Of a DNA stretch of 64,000 nt, positions 40,364-49,649 are shown in pieces (within the stretch, counting starts at the first letter, position 1; each line of letters begins with the position of its first letter). The translations under genes were made by a program, and so were the position numbers. A model generated the notes under the pieces. That model was given only the letters and a program-made list of their open reading frames with translations, ran no database searches and was not told where the DNA came from. The stretch is from Akkermansiaceae bacterium UBA2367 (GTDB lineage: Bacteria; Verrucomicrobiota; Verrucomicrobiia; Verrucomicrobiales; DEV007): positions 1 to 64,000 of the forward strand of contig DDTJ01000095.1 of assembly GCA_002344525.1 (NCBI GenBank), given 5' to 3'.

Positions 40364-41695
40364 ATGAGTCCGGTCGCCTCGATCTGGAAACGCGCCAGCA
40401 TGGTCCTCGCCGTGCTCCTGCTGGCATGGCTGCTGTTCGCGTGGCTTTTCGACTACCCGCCCGTCGATGACAGCGATCTCGCCTTCGTCGAGCGCGAGGT
40501 CGATCCCTCGCGAAACCCGCATCCCGAGATCCTGGAGTTGGAGTGGACGGAAGAAGAGAAGGAGGAATTCCGCCGCGTCGCCGAAATGCTCTACGGAAGG
40601 GAACCCATCGACATCGCCTTCCTCGAAGGGATGCTACAAAAACACGCTCCAGTTCTTGAGCGATTCGCCCGCTATGCGGCGATGGACGATTGGCGGATGG
40701 ATGAGGAGGCGGATGGACGCGAGCCAAGCACCTATTACATGGTACATGGAGAATTGGCGCACCTCACCCCGCTGATACGTGTGGAGGCCGCTTCCTTGGC
40801 GGCTCGTAGCGAACCCTGGGCCGCGCTCGAAAGGGCCGTTTCAATGTTGGATTTCGCCGCTGCTCACACGAGGGTGCGCGAGGCCGATGTGATCATTGCC
40901 CGCTATCTTACGGTCGATGGTGGCAAATGCCTCTTGGGATTGCTCGAACATCACCATTTGGATCGCGAAACTCTCGATTGGCTTGCAGACCGTCTTGAGA
41001 GTCCGAGTCTCTCTCGAGACGATCTCGAACCCGTTCTGCGATCGATCTATCAACGCAGCAAGACAGGCCTTGCCAAATTCGAGGAAGCTTCGAAAACGCG
41101 GCGGTATGGCAACTTGGGTTACGAGACGCCCGAGTGGCTGCCGCACTCGCTCGTCTTCAAGCGCCACCGGACCCATGCGATGCTGGCGGACATCTATCGT
41201 GCCGCCATCCAAGCGAGCGGAGGGAGTGCCAAGGAGGTGGGCGATGCCGTTTACGCAGCCGTGCCGCGCGACACTCGCGCCCGATGGGGCCATCGTTTGA
41301 GCGGGAATTCGCTCGGTTTTGAATTCGCGGCCAATTGGCAAAGAATTTTGGCCAACATCGTGGTGAAACTTCATCGGGCGAACCAAGCCGACCTGCGTCT
41401 TCTTCGCGTGCGTGTCGCCTTGGAACGCCATCGCCTCGACCACGGGGTATGGCCGGACGATCTCGGCGAACTTGTGCCCGCCTATCTCGACAGCCTGCCC
41501 TTGGACCCCTTCGATGGACGCCCCTTGCGCTACGACAGAGCCAAGCGGGTCATCTACAGCATCGGTCCCGATTTGGGGGACAACCGAGGAATTCCTCTGA
41601 AAGACCTCTTTGGGTCGTCAAGCGAGACCGGAGACATCGTCATCGAACTGGAACCGGAGAAACCCACGCCTTGGCCGCAGTTTCCCTCGCCTTGA
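40364..41695 (+). CDS. Membrane-anchored hypothetical protein of PVC type
   Basis: 443 residues from ATG 40364. One N-terminal helix (MVLAVLLLAWLLFAWLF), then an Ala/Leu/Arg-rich helical domain in the periplasm. The C-terminus has VRVALERHRLDHGVWPDDLG and YLDSLPLDPFDGRPLRYDRA with VIYSIGPDLGDNRG, a pattern also seen at the C-termini of type IV pilin-like and related PVC proteins. Function unknown. Confidence 0.65.
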   Translation: MSPVASIWKRASMVLAVLLLAWLLFAWLFDYPPVDDSDLAFVEREVDPSRNPHPEILELEWTEEEKEEFRRVAEMLYGREPIDIAFLEGMLQKHAPVLERFARYAAMDDWRMDEEADGREPSTYYMVHGELAHLTPLIRVEAASLAARSEPWAALERAVSMLDFAAAHTRVREADVIIARYLTVDGGKCLLGLLEHHHLDRETLDWLADRLESPSLSRDDLEPVLRSIYQRSKTGLAKFEEASKTRRYGNLGYETPEWLPHSLVFKRHRTHAMLADIYRAAIQASGGSAKEVGDAVYAAVPRDTRARWGHRLSGNSLGFEFAANWQRILANIVVKLHRANQADLRLLRVRVALERHRLDHGVWPDDLGELVPAYLDSLPLDPFDGRPLRYDRAKRVIYSIGPDLGDNRGIPLKDLFGSSSETGDIVIELEPEKPTPWPQFPSP

Positions 41696-41725
41696 CGGGA
41701 GACCTCCTTCGGTAGATTCTTTCCC

Positions 41726-41944
41726 ATGGACAAATCCCTGATCGAGGAGCTCGTCGAGGCGAACCGTCCCTTCCGCATCGAGACGGCGGCGGGGCGGGTC
41801 TACGACATCCCGCATCGGGATTTCGTTTCCTTCTCCCCGCGCAAGACGGCCTTGATCGTGTCTTTCGAAGAGGACGGGGAGGAGCATTTCTCGATCGTCC
41901 CTCTGCTGACGATCACTTCGGCATGGGCTGCCGTGGGGGCTTGA
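41726..41944 (+). CDS. Small conserved hypothetical protein
   Basis: 72 residues (MDKSLIEELVEANRPFRIET...VYDIPHRDFVSFSPRKTALI). It folds as a short all-beta module by pattern. Similar small proteins recur in Verrucomicrobia and Planctomycetes. Function unknown. It stands 30 bp after the preceding gene and 62 bp before cysE, in the same direction. Confidence 0.7.
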   Translation: MDKSLIEELVEANRPFRIETAAGRVYDIPHRDFVSFSPRKTALIVSFEEDGEEHFSIVPLLTITSAWAAVGA

Positions 41945-42006
41945 GGGAATTTCCCCGAAAGCTTCCCCTTGGAAAGCGCGTCCGACCGCTTACCTTCTCC
42001 CTCTCC

Positions 42007-42948
42007 ATGGACTGCGCCCAGCGAAATCTCGTGAACGCCCTTCTCGACTCCTACCACGAGGTCGGGGGGATCAACCGCATCGACAGCGCCAACCTACCGT
42101 CGAAAGGGACGGTCACGTCCGTCTGCGAGCAGTTGCTGCAGCTCCTCTTCCCCGGTTACCACGACGAGGAGCCGATCCCGTCGGACGAGCTGGAGCCGAT
42201 CACGAGCGAGCGCATCGCCACCCTCGTCGACACCCTCAAGGTCGAGGTGGCGAAGACCCTGCGCCTCCGCGACGACGAGACCGGCGAGCACCACAACGGC
42301 CACGGGCAGCAGGCCCGCGAGCTGGTCTGCGAATTCCTCGGCAAGCTGCCGCGCATCCGCACCCTGCTCCAGAGCGACGTCGAGGCGGCCTACGAGGGCG
42401 ACCCGGCGGCGAAGAACTTCGACGAGATCATCCTTGCCTATCCCTGCATCGAGGCCATCGCGATCCAGCGCTGCGCCCATTGCCTCTACGAGCTGGATGT
42501 GCCGCTGATCCCGCGGATCATGACGGAGTACGCCCACAACCTGACCGGCATCGACATCCACCCCGGAGCACGGATCGGGTCGCACTTCTTCATCGACCAC
42601 GGCACCGGCGTCGTCATCGGCGAGACCTGCGTGATCGGAAACCATGTGAAGCTCTACCACGGCGTCACCCTCGGCGCGCGCAACTTCCCCAAGGACGAGA
42701 ACGGCCGCATCGTGAAAGGCAACAAACGCCATCCGAACGTCGAGGACCATGTCGTGATCTACCCTCACGCCACCGTGCTCGGGGGGAGGACGACGATCGG
42801 AGCCCGCTCCACCATCGGGGCGAACGTCTTCCTGCGCGAGAGCGTGCCGCCGGACTCCTTCGTCACGAACGCGGGCGAGGAACTGAACCTGATCAACAAG
42901 GTCACCGGCGAGGCGGTCGAACCCGTCGGCGAAGCCGCCGATTCCTGA
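42007..42948 (+). CDS. cysE: Serine O-acetyltransferase
   Basis: 313 residues from ATG 42007. The helical N-terminal domain (residues 1-190) is followed by a left-handed beta-helix with GIDIHPGARIGSHFFIDHGT, then GVVIGETCVIGNHVKLYHGV, VVIYPHATVLGGRTTIGARS. The FIDHGTG active-site loop is intact. The EYAHNLTGIDIHP junction matches the EpsC/SAT type. It makes O-acetylserine for cysteine synthesis. No cysK lies nearby. The SprT-like gene follows 4 bases later. Confidence 0.93.
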   Translation: MDCAQRNLVNALLDSYHEVGGINRIDSANLPSKGTVTSVCEQLLQLLFPGYHDEEPIPSDELEPITSERIATLVDTLKVEVAKTLRLRDDETGEHHNGHGQQARELVCEFLGKLPRIRTLLQSDVEAAYEGDPAAKNFDEIILAYPCIEAIAIQRCAHCLYELDVPLIPRIMTEYAHNLTGIDIHPGARIGSHFFIDHGTGVVIGETCVIGNHVKLYHGVTLGARNFPKDENGRIVKGNKRHPNVEDHVVIYPHATVLGGRTTIGARSTIGANVFLRESVPPDSFVTNAGEELNLINKVTGEAVEPVGEAADS

Positions 42949-42952
42949 GGCG

Positions 42953-43498
42953 ATGCCCCTCCCTTGGACGCCTCCGCGCTCCGGCCACGACGCGGCCCTC
43001 TCCCTCGTTGCCGCCGATCTCTGCCGCGAGCGCAGCCTCGCGGCCCTCGCCGGGGCGGTGAAGGTCTCGTGGAACCCCCGCATGCGCACGGCGGCGGGCC
43101 GCGCCTTCGCGAAGGAATGGCGCATCGAACTGAACCCGCGCTTGCAGGACCTGCCCGAGGAAACCCGCGAGACTGAGTTGCGGGCCACCTTCCTCCACGA
43201 GCTAGCCCATCTCGTCGCCTTCGCCCGCGCGGGACGGCGGCGCATCGCCCCTCACGGCCCGGAATGGCGCGAGGCTTGCCGCGACCTCGGCATCCCCGGC
43301 GAGGACCGCTGCCACGCCCTCGATTTCCAACCTCGCCGCCTTGAGAGGAAATACGCCTATACCTGCCCAAGCTGCGAGACGGTGATCCGTCGCGTGCGCC
43401 GTCTGCGCCGTCGCGTCGCGTGCTACGCCTGCTGCCGCCAGCACGCGGGCGGGCAGTTCGACGCGAGGTTCCAATTGGTCGAGACGCGGCTCGGGTGA
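42953..43498 (+). CDS. SprT-like zinc metalloprotease-fold protein
   Basis: 181 residues. Zincin motif HELAH (about residue 82) in TFLHELAHLVAF, with the third ligand probably H in APHGPEWREAC. A C-terminal zinc ribbon has CPSC (about 141-144) and CYACC (about 161-165). This combination is the SprT/Spartan-type domain. The bacterial role is unproven; DNA-protein crosslink repair is known for eukaryotic Spartan. Likely co-transcribed with cysE. Confidence 0.88.
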   Translation: MPLPWTPPRSGHDAALSLVAADLCRERSLAALAGAVKVSWNPRMRTAAGRAFAKEWRIELNPRLQDLPEETRETELRATFLHELAHLVAFARAGRRRIAPHGPEWREACRDLGIPGEDRCHALDFQPRRLERKYAYTCPSCETVIRRVRRLRRRVACYACCRQHAGGQFDARFQLVETRLG

Positions 43499-43507
43499 GG
43501 GGGCAGC

Positions 43508-44107
43508 TCAACCCCGCTCCTTCACCCAAAACGTGAGTCCTTTCCGGCTCGGCTCCGTCTCGCCGATCTCCTTCCACTCCAGCTCGCAGCGCAGTTCGGG
43601 CCGTTTCGTGTAACCCAGACGCATCCAGAAGACGTCTAGCGGCACGTATCCCTCGGGGCGCAGGGTGTGGTCGACGGGTCGGTCCACGGCGCAGAAGGCG
43701 GTGTGGCGGAAGGGGCCGACTCGTTGCGCGTGCTCCTCGCGGCGGCGGAAGAACTCATGCCCCGCTCCCTGTCCGCGGCACTCGGGCAGGATGATGGATT
43801 CGCCGAAATAGAAGACCTCGCCCAGATCGTATCCGGCGGCGAGGAAGGGAGCCTGGAACTCCGGCGATTCGTCACCCATGGGCAGGCAGGTCGTCGCCCC
43901 GACGAGGCGGCCCTCGTGGCGCAGCAGGACGACGAGGCTGCGCGGCGAGCGCACGTAGGTTTCGAGGTAGCGTTCCTCGTAGTCGAGGTCGCCGTCGTAG
44001 AGGTAGGGATATTCGCGAAAGACGGCGATGCGCAGCCCGCCGAGTTCGCGTAGATGGGGGCGAATGGCTTCGCCGTGGAGCTCTTCGTAGGTGAAGGGGG
44101 AACTCAT
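43508..44107 (-). CDS. GNAT-family N-acetyltransferase
   Basis: 199 residues from ATG 44107. GNAT fold with EELHGEAIRPHLRELGGLRI, VVLLRHEGRLVGATTCLPM and the acetyl-CoA loop RGQGAGHEFFRRREEHA preceded by FYFGESIILPECRGQG. The substrate is unknown. The upstream frame remains open but crosses repeat DNA, so the ATG before SSPFTYEELHG is preferred. Confidence 0.85.
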   Translation of the reverse strand: MSSPFTYEELHGEAIRPHLRELGGLRIAVFREYPYLYDGDLDYEERYLETYVRSPRSLVVLLRHEGRLVGATTCLPMGDESPEFQAPFLAAGYDLGEVFYFGESIILPECRGQGAGHEFFRRREEHAQRVGPFRHTAFCAVDRPVDHTLRPEGYVPLDVFWMRLGYTKRPELRCELEWKEIGETEPSRKGLTFWVKERG

Positions 44108-44541
44108 CGTGGCTAAGAAACATTTGAAAGATGAAAATTCCAGCGGTCCATTCGTCCCCGCGTTTCGCCCCAGTCCAGAAGTGCCTTCTGTTTGGCGCTG
44201 CTTCCCCGCCCAAGTTTTCGCTCCGCGTAACCTAGATCCACCGTCCATCGCAGTCGACACCCAAGCTGAAAAATAAAGCATCCCCGCGGCAAGCCGCGGG
44301 GTATTGGCCCGGCGCAGATCGAAGGATCGATCCGCGAAAAAGTCTACTCGCTGCAAGCAGCGGGGAATCCGACCCGCTGAGATTGAAACCCCAGCTTAGC
44401 CGGAGGCAAAAGCTGGGCGCATGCGCTTTGTTGCCTCAAAAGTAAAGTGGAGCGGGGGTGCGATCTTCGCCCCTGTTCCGGGCTTGCCTTGCATCTGGAA
44501 AGCTCATAATCTGCCATCGGACCGCTGAGGTCTTGGCCATC
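44108..44541. other. Intergenic region with tandem hairpin repeats
   Basis: 434 bases. Two related hairpins (44282-44301 and 44347-44364) with similar 3' flanks and a third stem (44391-44397 with 44410-44416) make up the middle. No coding remnant or promoter is recognised. Confidence 0.6.
44282..44390. repeat. Two tandem hairpin units
   Basis: Unit 1: CCCCGCGGC-AA-GCCGCGGGG followed by TATTGGCCCGGCGCAGATCG. Unit 2: CTCGCTGC-AA-GCAGCGGG followed by GAATCCGACCCGCTGAGATT. Both share the AA loop, the GGGG(T/A)AT flank and a GAT(C/T)GAA end. The stem difference G-C to T-A is compensated. Confidence 0.7.
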
Positions 44542-45939
44542 ATGTCGTCACTCCGATCCCTCCCTGAATGGTTTCTCTTCGGAGTGATTCTGCTCGCGAC
44601 GCGAACGGGGTTGACCGGGGAGATCCCGCCCCTGCCCTTGGATCAGCCCTTGGAGCCACCGCAAAAGGACGTGTGGTGGGAAAAGGCGTTCGGGAAAGGC
44701 CAGCCCGCGCCGGATGAGCCTGCCACATTGGTTCGTAAAAGCGACCACGAGATCGAGATCCGAGGCTCCCATCGCTTCGTGGAAAACGAGGCGGAGTTGG
44801 TCTTCGCCGACGCGGAAGGCCGGTTTGTGGCGAGCTGGTGCAAAGGACGTTTGGGCTTCGCCTCGCTCGTCCTGCCGCAGACGGACGGGCAGGGCGCCTT
44901 GCTCGAAGAATGGACGATTCCGATGTTCGACCTTTCCGGAAAAACGATCGTTGACGGGGAGCGCGAAGCATTCAAGCGCGCGTTCTCCGGTTCCTGGTTT
45001 CTGCCCGAAGGCCGGACCGAGGCAGTGCTCGATTACGATGGGTCGCGTTATCCCTTCACCTATGTCGTGGCCATGCTCCTCGTCGAAGAGGCCGGGCGCG
45101 AATGGACGGACGGAGGCTTTGCCTGCTTCGACGCGGGGAACCGTTTCGGGTCGCATTCGAGCCACGGTTCCCGTTGCGGCGACGCCATCGTCGGGGAAGC
45201 CGAGATGTTCCTCTGGCATCGTGCCGCGACACGGCTGGCTTGGGATTTGTACGCCGACGGCGATTTCGAGAGCGACCCGGTTCCGCTGAAGGCGGGAGCC
45301 TCCTTCCGCCGGGGTGGATTCCACATCGAGATTGTCGGCATCGAGGAGGGGGAATTCCGCCGGACCAACGGAGGGCGGGAAATCACGCCCGGCGAACCCG
45401 CGAACTACACCCGTGTCGAGGGAGGCCCGGTGGCCCGAACCGCCTTTCTCGCTGGCTCGATCCCGAGGCGGTCGATTCGCCGGATCGAGGGACGGCGGGA
45501 GGGAACTCCGTGGGAGGAGCTGCCCTACACTCCGGAGGAGGACGGTCTCATCGTCGTCGATTTGCCGGAGGAAGGCGTCCTTTCGGAGCTACGCGTGATC
45601 TGGGCTCCCCGGACTCTGCGGGTGGTCGTAAACGTACCCGGAATCGGGGGCGGGTTGCCCGAGAACGAAGGGATCGCGACCTACAACGAGGTCTCCTTCC
45701 GGCTCCATCAGCCGCAGATCGACAATCAGGGGATCTTCGCGCGTCTTTGGCAACTCACCGGACGATTCCCGAGGATCGAGAGCGAACGCTACGATCAAGA
45801 CCGCAAAGACAGCCGTCCCGTCGATCCGATGAAACTGCACCGGGCCGACGATCTCCTCGCGATCTGGCAGGAAATGAATCCCGAACTCCGCCTCGAATGG
45901 GAGGAGGAATTCGGCGGGTTCGTCTTGCGGGATCGGTGA
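44542..45939 (+). CDS. Secreted hypothetical protein
   Basis: 465 residues from ATG 44542 with signal peptide (WFLFGVILLATRTGLTGE). The mature part has many Trp, Glu and Arg residues (KSDHEIEIRGSHRFVENEAE, RLAWDLYADGDFESDPVPLK, EEGVLSELRVIWAPRTLRVV). It looks like a beta-sandwich protein. No family is recognised. Convergent with clpC, 30 bp between stops. Confidence 0.6.
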   Translation: MSSLRSLPEWFLFGVILLATRTGLTGEIPPLPLDQPLEPPQKDVWWEKAFGKGQPAPDEPATLVRKSDHEIEIRGSHRFVENEAELVFADAEGRFVASWCKGRLGFASLVLPQTDGQGALLEEWTIPMFDLSGKTIVDGEREAFKRAFSGSWFLPEGRTEAVLDYDGSRYPFTYVVAMLLVEEAGREWTDGGFACFDAGNRFGSHSSHGSRCGDAIVGEAEMFLWHRAATRLAWDLYADGDFESDPVPLKAGASFRRGGFHIEIVGIEEGEFRRTNGGREITPGEPANYTRVEGGPVARTAFLAGSIPRRSIRRIEGRREGTPWEELPYTPEEDGLIVVDLPEEGVLSELRVIWAPRTLRVVVNVPGIGGGLPENEGIATYNEVSFRLHQPQIDNQGIFARLWQLTGRFPRIESERYDQDRKDSRPVDPMKLHRADDLLAIWQEMNPELRLEWEEEFGGFVLRDR

Positions 45940-45969
45940 TCCGACGCGGATCGCATCGGAATCACCCTC

Positions 45970-48483
45970 TCACGCCTCCCCGGCGGACCCCACCTCAACA
46001 GCGTCGTCCTCGGCGGAATCGACGCCTTCGGGGCGGAAGGTGAGGTATTTCTCGTCCTTCTTGTGGGTGATCTTCACGGTCTGGCCGGCCTTGACGTCGC
46101 CGCGGAGGAGGTGCTCGGCGAGCGGATCCTCGATGTGGCGCTCGACGGCGCGGCGCATGGGGCGGGCGCCGTAGTTCGGATCGTAGCCCTGCTCGATGAG
46201 GAAGTCCTTCGCCTTCTTGTCGAGCTTCAGGTGGATGTTCTTCGCGGCAAGGCGCTTCAGGACGGTGTCGATCTCGAGGTCGACGATCTTGATGAGGTTG
46301 TCGCGGTCGAGGACGTGGAAGACGATCTTCTCGTCGAGACGGTTGAGGAACTCGGGCTTGAAGGCCTCCTTGGCCCGTTCGAGGATCTTGTCCTTCATCG
46401 TGCCGTAGTTCTCGTCGCCGCCGCCCATCGCCCCGAAGCCGAGGCTGACCTGGCGCTTGATGACGTCGGCCCCCACGTTGGTGGTGAGGATGATGATGGT
46501 GTTGCGGAAGTCGATCTTGCGCCCGAGCGAGTCGGTGATCATGCCCTCCTCGAGGATCTGGAGGAGGAGGTTCATCACGTCGGGGTGGGCCTTCTCGATC
46601 TCGTCGAAGAGGACGACGGAGTAGGGCCGGCGACGCACCGCCTCGGAGAGCTGGCCGCCCTCCTCGTATCCCACGTAGCCGGGAGGCGAACCGATGAGTC
46701 GGCTGCTCGTGAACTTCTCCATGTACTCCGACATGTCGATCTGGATGAGGGCCTCCTTGTCGCCGAACATGAACTCGGCGAGGTTGCGGGCGAGGTAGGT
46801 CTTGCCGACGCCGGTGGGGCCGAGGAAGATGAAGGAGCCGATGGGGCGGCGCGGGTCCTTGAGGTCGGCCCGGCTGCGGCGCAGGGCGCGGGAGATCGCG
46901 ACGACGGCCTCGTCCTGCCCGATGACGCGGGACTTCAGTTCGTCCTCCATCTTGAGGAGCTTCTCGGTCTCCTTCTCCTCCATACGCTGGAGGGGGACTC
47001 CGGTCCATTTGGCGACAACGGTCATGATGTCGTCTTCGTCCACGGTGACGATCTTCTCCTCGTTCGTCGCACGCCATTGGGCGAGGATGTCCTCGACCTC
47101 CTGCCGCTTGTGCTTCTCCTTGTCGCGCAGGGCGGCGGCGATCTCGAAGTCCTGGTTCTTGATGGCGGACTCCTTCTCCGTGACAATGCGCTCGATCTCG
47201 GCTTCGAGATCCTTGACCTGGGGCGGACGGGTCATCGAGGCGATGCGGGAGCGCGCCCCGGCCTCGTCGAGGATGTCGATGGCCTTGTCGGGAAGGAAGC
47301 GCCCGGTGAGGTAGCGGGCGGAAAGCTTCACGCAGGCCTCGATCGCCTCGACGGTGTAGAGGGCCTTGTGGTGGGCCTCGTATTTGGAGCGCAGCCCCTG
47401 GAGGATGAGGATGGCGTCCTCGACGCTGGGCTCCTCGACTTTGACTTGCTGGAAGCGGCGCTCGAGGGCGGCGTCCTTCTCGATGAACTTGCGGTATTCA
47501 TTCAGCGTGGTCGCGCCGATGCACTGGAGCTCGCCTCGGCTGAGGGCGGGCTTGATAATGTTCGAGGCGTCCATCGCCCCCTCGGCCGATCCGGCCCCGA
47601 CGATGGTGTGGAGCTCGTCGATGAAGAGGATGACGTTCTTGGAACGCTTGATCTCGTCCATCACCGCCTTGATGCGCTCCTCGAACTGGCCGCGGTATTT
47701 CGTGCCGGCGACCATAAGGGCGAGGTCGAGGGTGATAACGCGCTTGTCGCGGAGCAGCTCGGGGACGTTCCCGGAGGCGATCTCCTGGGCGAGGCCCTCG
47801 GCGATGGCGGTCTTGCCGACCCCGGCCTCGCCGATGAGGACGGGATTGTTCTTGGTGCGGCGGCAGAGGATCTGGATGACGCGCTCGATCTCGCTGCTGC
47901 GTCCGATGACGGGGTCGAGGTCGCCGTTGTTCGCCAACTCGGTGAGGTCGCGACCGAAGGCCTTCAAGGCGGGAGTCTTGCCCTCCTTGCGGCCGCTGCC
48001 GGGCTCGTCGAAGTCGCTCTCGTCGTCGTCCGCGCCGCCACCGGAGAAATTCGGATCGAGCTCGCGGAGGATCTCGTTGCGGGTGCGCTCGATATCGACC
48101 TCCAGATTCTTGAGGACGCGGGCGGCGACGCCGTCGCCTTCGCGGAGGAGGCCGAGGAGGATGTGCTCGGTGCCGACGTAGCTGTGGTTCAGGGCCTTCG
48201 CCTCCTTTCCGGCGAGGGCGAGGACCTTCTTCACGCGGGGCGTGTAGGGGATGTTCCCGACCATCTTGGTCTCGGGACCGTTGCCGACCTGCTTCTCGAC
48301 TTCGAGGCGCACGGTGTCGAGGTCGAGGTTCATCTTTTGCAAGACGTTGACCGCGACGCCTTGGCCGAGCTTGATGAGGCCGAGGAGGAGGTGCTCGGTC
48401 CCCACGTAGTTGTGGTTGAAACGGTCCGCCTCCTTGCGGGCGAGAGCCAAGACCTGTTGCGCTCTGGGGGTGAAATTATTCAT
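45970..48483 (-). CDS. clpC: ClpC AAA+ unfoldase
   Basis: 837 residues. Two N-terminal Clp repeats (FTPRAQQVLALARKEADRFN, YTPRVKKVLALAGKEAKALN). AAA-1 with GEAGVGKT near 217-224. A UVR-motif middle domain at about 428-460 (KESAIKNQDFEIAAALRDKE), diagnostic for ClpC versus ClpB. AAA-2 with GPTGVGKT near 555-562. It unfolds substrates for ClpP (no clpP in window) and in Firmicutes recognises arginine-phosphorylated proteins made by McsB. Its ATG overlaps the mcsB stop by 8 bp, so the two are translationally coupled. Confidence 0.96.
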   Translation of the reverse strand: MNNFTPRAQQVLALARKEADRFNHNYVGTEHLLLGLIKLGQGVAVNVLQKMNLDLDTVRLEVEKQVGNGPETKMVGNIPYTPRVKKVLALAGKEAKALNHSYVGTEHILLGLLREGDGVAARVLKNLEVDIERTRNEILRELDPNFSGGGADDDESDFDEPGSGRKEGKTPALKAFGRDLTELANNGDLDPVIGRSSEIERVIQILCRRTKNNPVLIGEAGVGKTAIAEGLAQEIASGNVPELLRDKRVITLDLALMVAGTKYRGQFEERIKAVMDEIKRSKNVILFIDELHTIVGAGSAEGAMDASNIIKPALSRGELQCIGATTLNEYRKFIEKDAALERRFQQVKVEEPSVEDAILILQGLRSKYEAHHKALYTVEAIEACVKLSARYLTGRFLPDKAIDILDEAGARSRIASMTRPPQVKDLEAEIERIVTEKESAIKNQDFEIAAALRDKEKHKRQEVEDILAQWRATNEEKIVTVDEDDIMTVVAKWTGVPLQRMEEKETEKLLKMEDELKSRVIGQDEAVVAISRALRRSRADLKDPRRPIGSFIFLGPTGVGKTYLARNLAEFMFGDKEALIQIDMSEYMEKFTSSRLIGSPPGYVGYEEGGQLSEAVRRRPYSVVLFDEIEKAHPDVMNLLLQILEEGMITDSLGRKIDFRNTIIILTTNVGADVIKRQVSLGFGAMGGGDENYGTMKDKILERAKEAFKPEFLNRLDEKIVFHVLDRDNLIKIVDLEIDTVLKRLAAKNIHLKLDKKAKDFLIEQGYDPNYGARPMRRAVERHIEDPLAEHLLRGDVKAGQTVKITHKKDEKYLTFRPEGVDSAEDDAVEVGSAGEA

Positions 48484-49579
48484 CGTCGTCGTCCCTGTCG
48501 GTGAGTATACTGCGAAAATCCGGCGGCGTCAGCCCAATTAAGCTCTTGCGGATGATGTCGGCACGCAAAATGTCGCGTTCCTCGGCGGAAAGTTTGCATT
48601 TGGCCGAGATCTGGAGGTGGGCGGGCTGGATCTCGGTGAGGAGCACGGTGATGGTCTCGCGCTCCTCTTCGGGGACGAAGCCGAGGTCGCAGCCGAGGCG
48701 GATCATGGAGAGGTGGTTCAGCGCCTCCTTCGACGAGATGATGTGGGCGTATTTGAGGACGGCATAGGCGCGGCCGATCTGGTCCTGCATCATCGTGGGC
48801 CGGTCCTCGAGGATTTTCATCCGGGCGTTCTTCTCGTTGGCGATGAGCTGGCCGATGACGCGGTCGAGGTGGGCGATGATGTCCTCCTCGCGCATCCCGA
48901 GGGTGTTCTGGTTGGAGATCTGGAAGAGGTTGGCGAGGGCCTCGGTGCCTTCCCCGTAGAGGCCGCGCACGGCGAGCCCGATCTTGTTGGCCCCCTGGAT
49001 GGTCTGGTTGATCTGCTCGCCGAGGACGAGGCCGGGCAGGTGGAGCATGGCCGAGGCGCGCATCCCCGTGCCGAGGTTCGTGGGGCAGGCGGTGAGGTAG
49101 CCGTACTGGTGGTCGAAGGCGTAGGGCAGGTCGTCCTCCAGCTCGGTGTCGATCTGGTCGAGGGACTCGTAGGCAGCGAGAAGCTGGAGGCCGGGCCGGA
49201 TCGCCTGCATGCGGAGGTGGTCCTCCTCGTTGATCATCACGCTGACGGTCTGACGGCGGTTCATCACCGTGGCGCAGCCGGGGCCCTTGGCGGCGTGCTC
49301 GCGGCTGATGAGGTGGCGCTCGACGAGGACCTGCTTCTCGATGGCGGTGAGCTGGGTCATCTCCTCGGAGAAGGAGTCCTTCATCTCCGCGAGTTCTTCG
49401 AGGACGGGGCGGACCCGCTCCATGACGCGCGTGCGGTCGTCCTTCTTGGCCCAACCGGGGAAAGGGTGGCCGACGAGGTTGCGGGCGAGGCGCACCCGGC
49501 TCGTCATGACGATGTCGTTCTCCGGGCCGGGAGTCCGCATCCATTCGGCGGGCTTTTTGAGGAGGGTGGAGAATCGCAT
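48476..49579 (-). CDS. mcsB: Protein-arginine kinase McsB
   Basis: 367 residues, phosphagen-kinase fold. Signature MTSRVRLARNLVGHPFP near the N-terminus, VMINEEDHLRMQ with the catalytic-type Glu pair, TACPTNLGTGMRASAMLHLP near 161-180, RGLYGEGTEALANLFQISNQ. All main active-site blocks of bacterial McsB are present, so it should phosphorylate protein arginines, marking them for ClpC. Order mcsA-mcsB-clpC as in Bacillus but without ctsR. Confidence 0.95.
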   Translation of the reverse strand: MRFSTLLKKPAEWMRTPGPENDIVMTSRVRLARNLVGHPFPGWAKKDDRTRVMERVRPVLEELAEMKDSFSEEMTQLTAIEKQVLVERHLISREHAAKGPGCATVMNRRQTVSVMINEEDHLRMQAIRPGLQLLAAYESLDQIDTELEDDLPYAFDHQYGYLTACPTNLGTGMRASAMLHLPGLVLGEQINQTIQGANKIGLAVRGLYGEGTEALANLFQISNQNTLGMREEDIIAHLDRVIGQLIANEKNARMKILEDRPTMMQDQIGRAYAVLKYAHIISSKEALNHLSMIRLGCDLGFVPEEERETITVLLTEIQPAHLQISAKCKLSAEERDILRADIIRKSLIGLTPPDFRSILTDRDDDDE

Positions 49580-49649
49580 CGCCTCGTCGGGGTCGTTGAT
49601 GGGTGGGATAGCAGTCGCGGTGCCAGAGGTTTTCGGAAGATGGAGGAAG

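Noticed and set aside
46063..48504. An 813-codon open frame on the plus strand opposite clpC
   Set aside because: The product is a Val/Leu/Asp/Glu-rich mirror of the ClpC codons with no recognisable motif.
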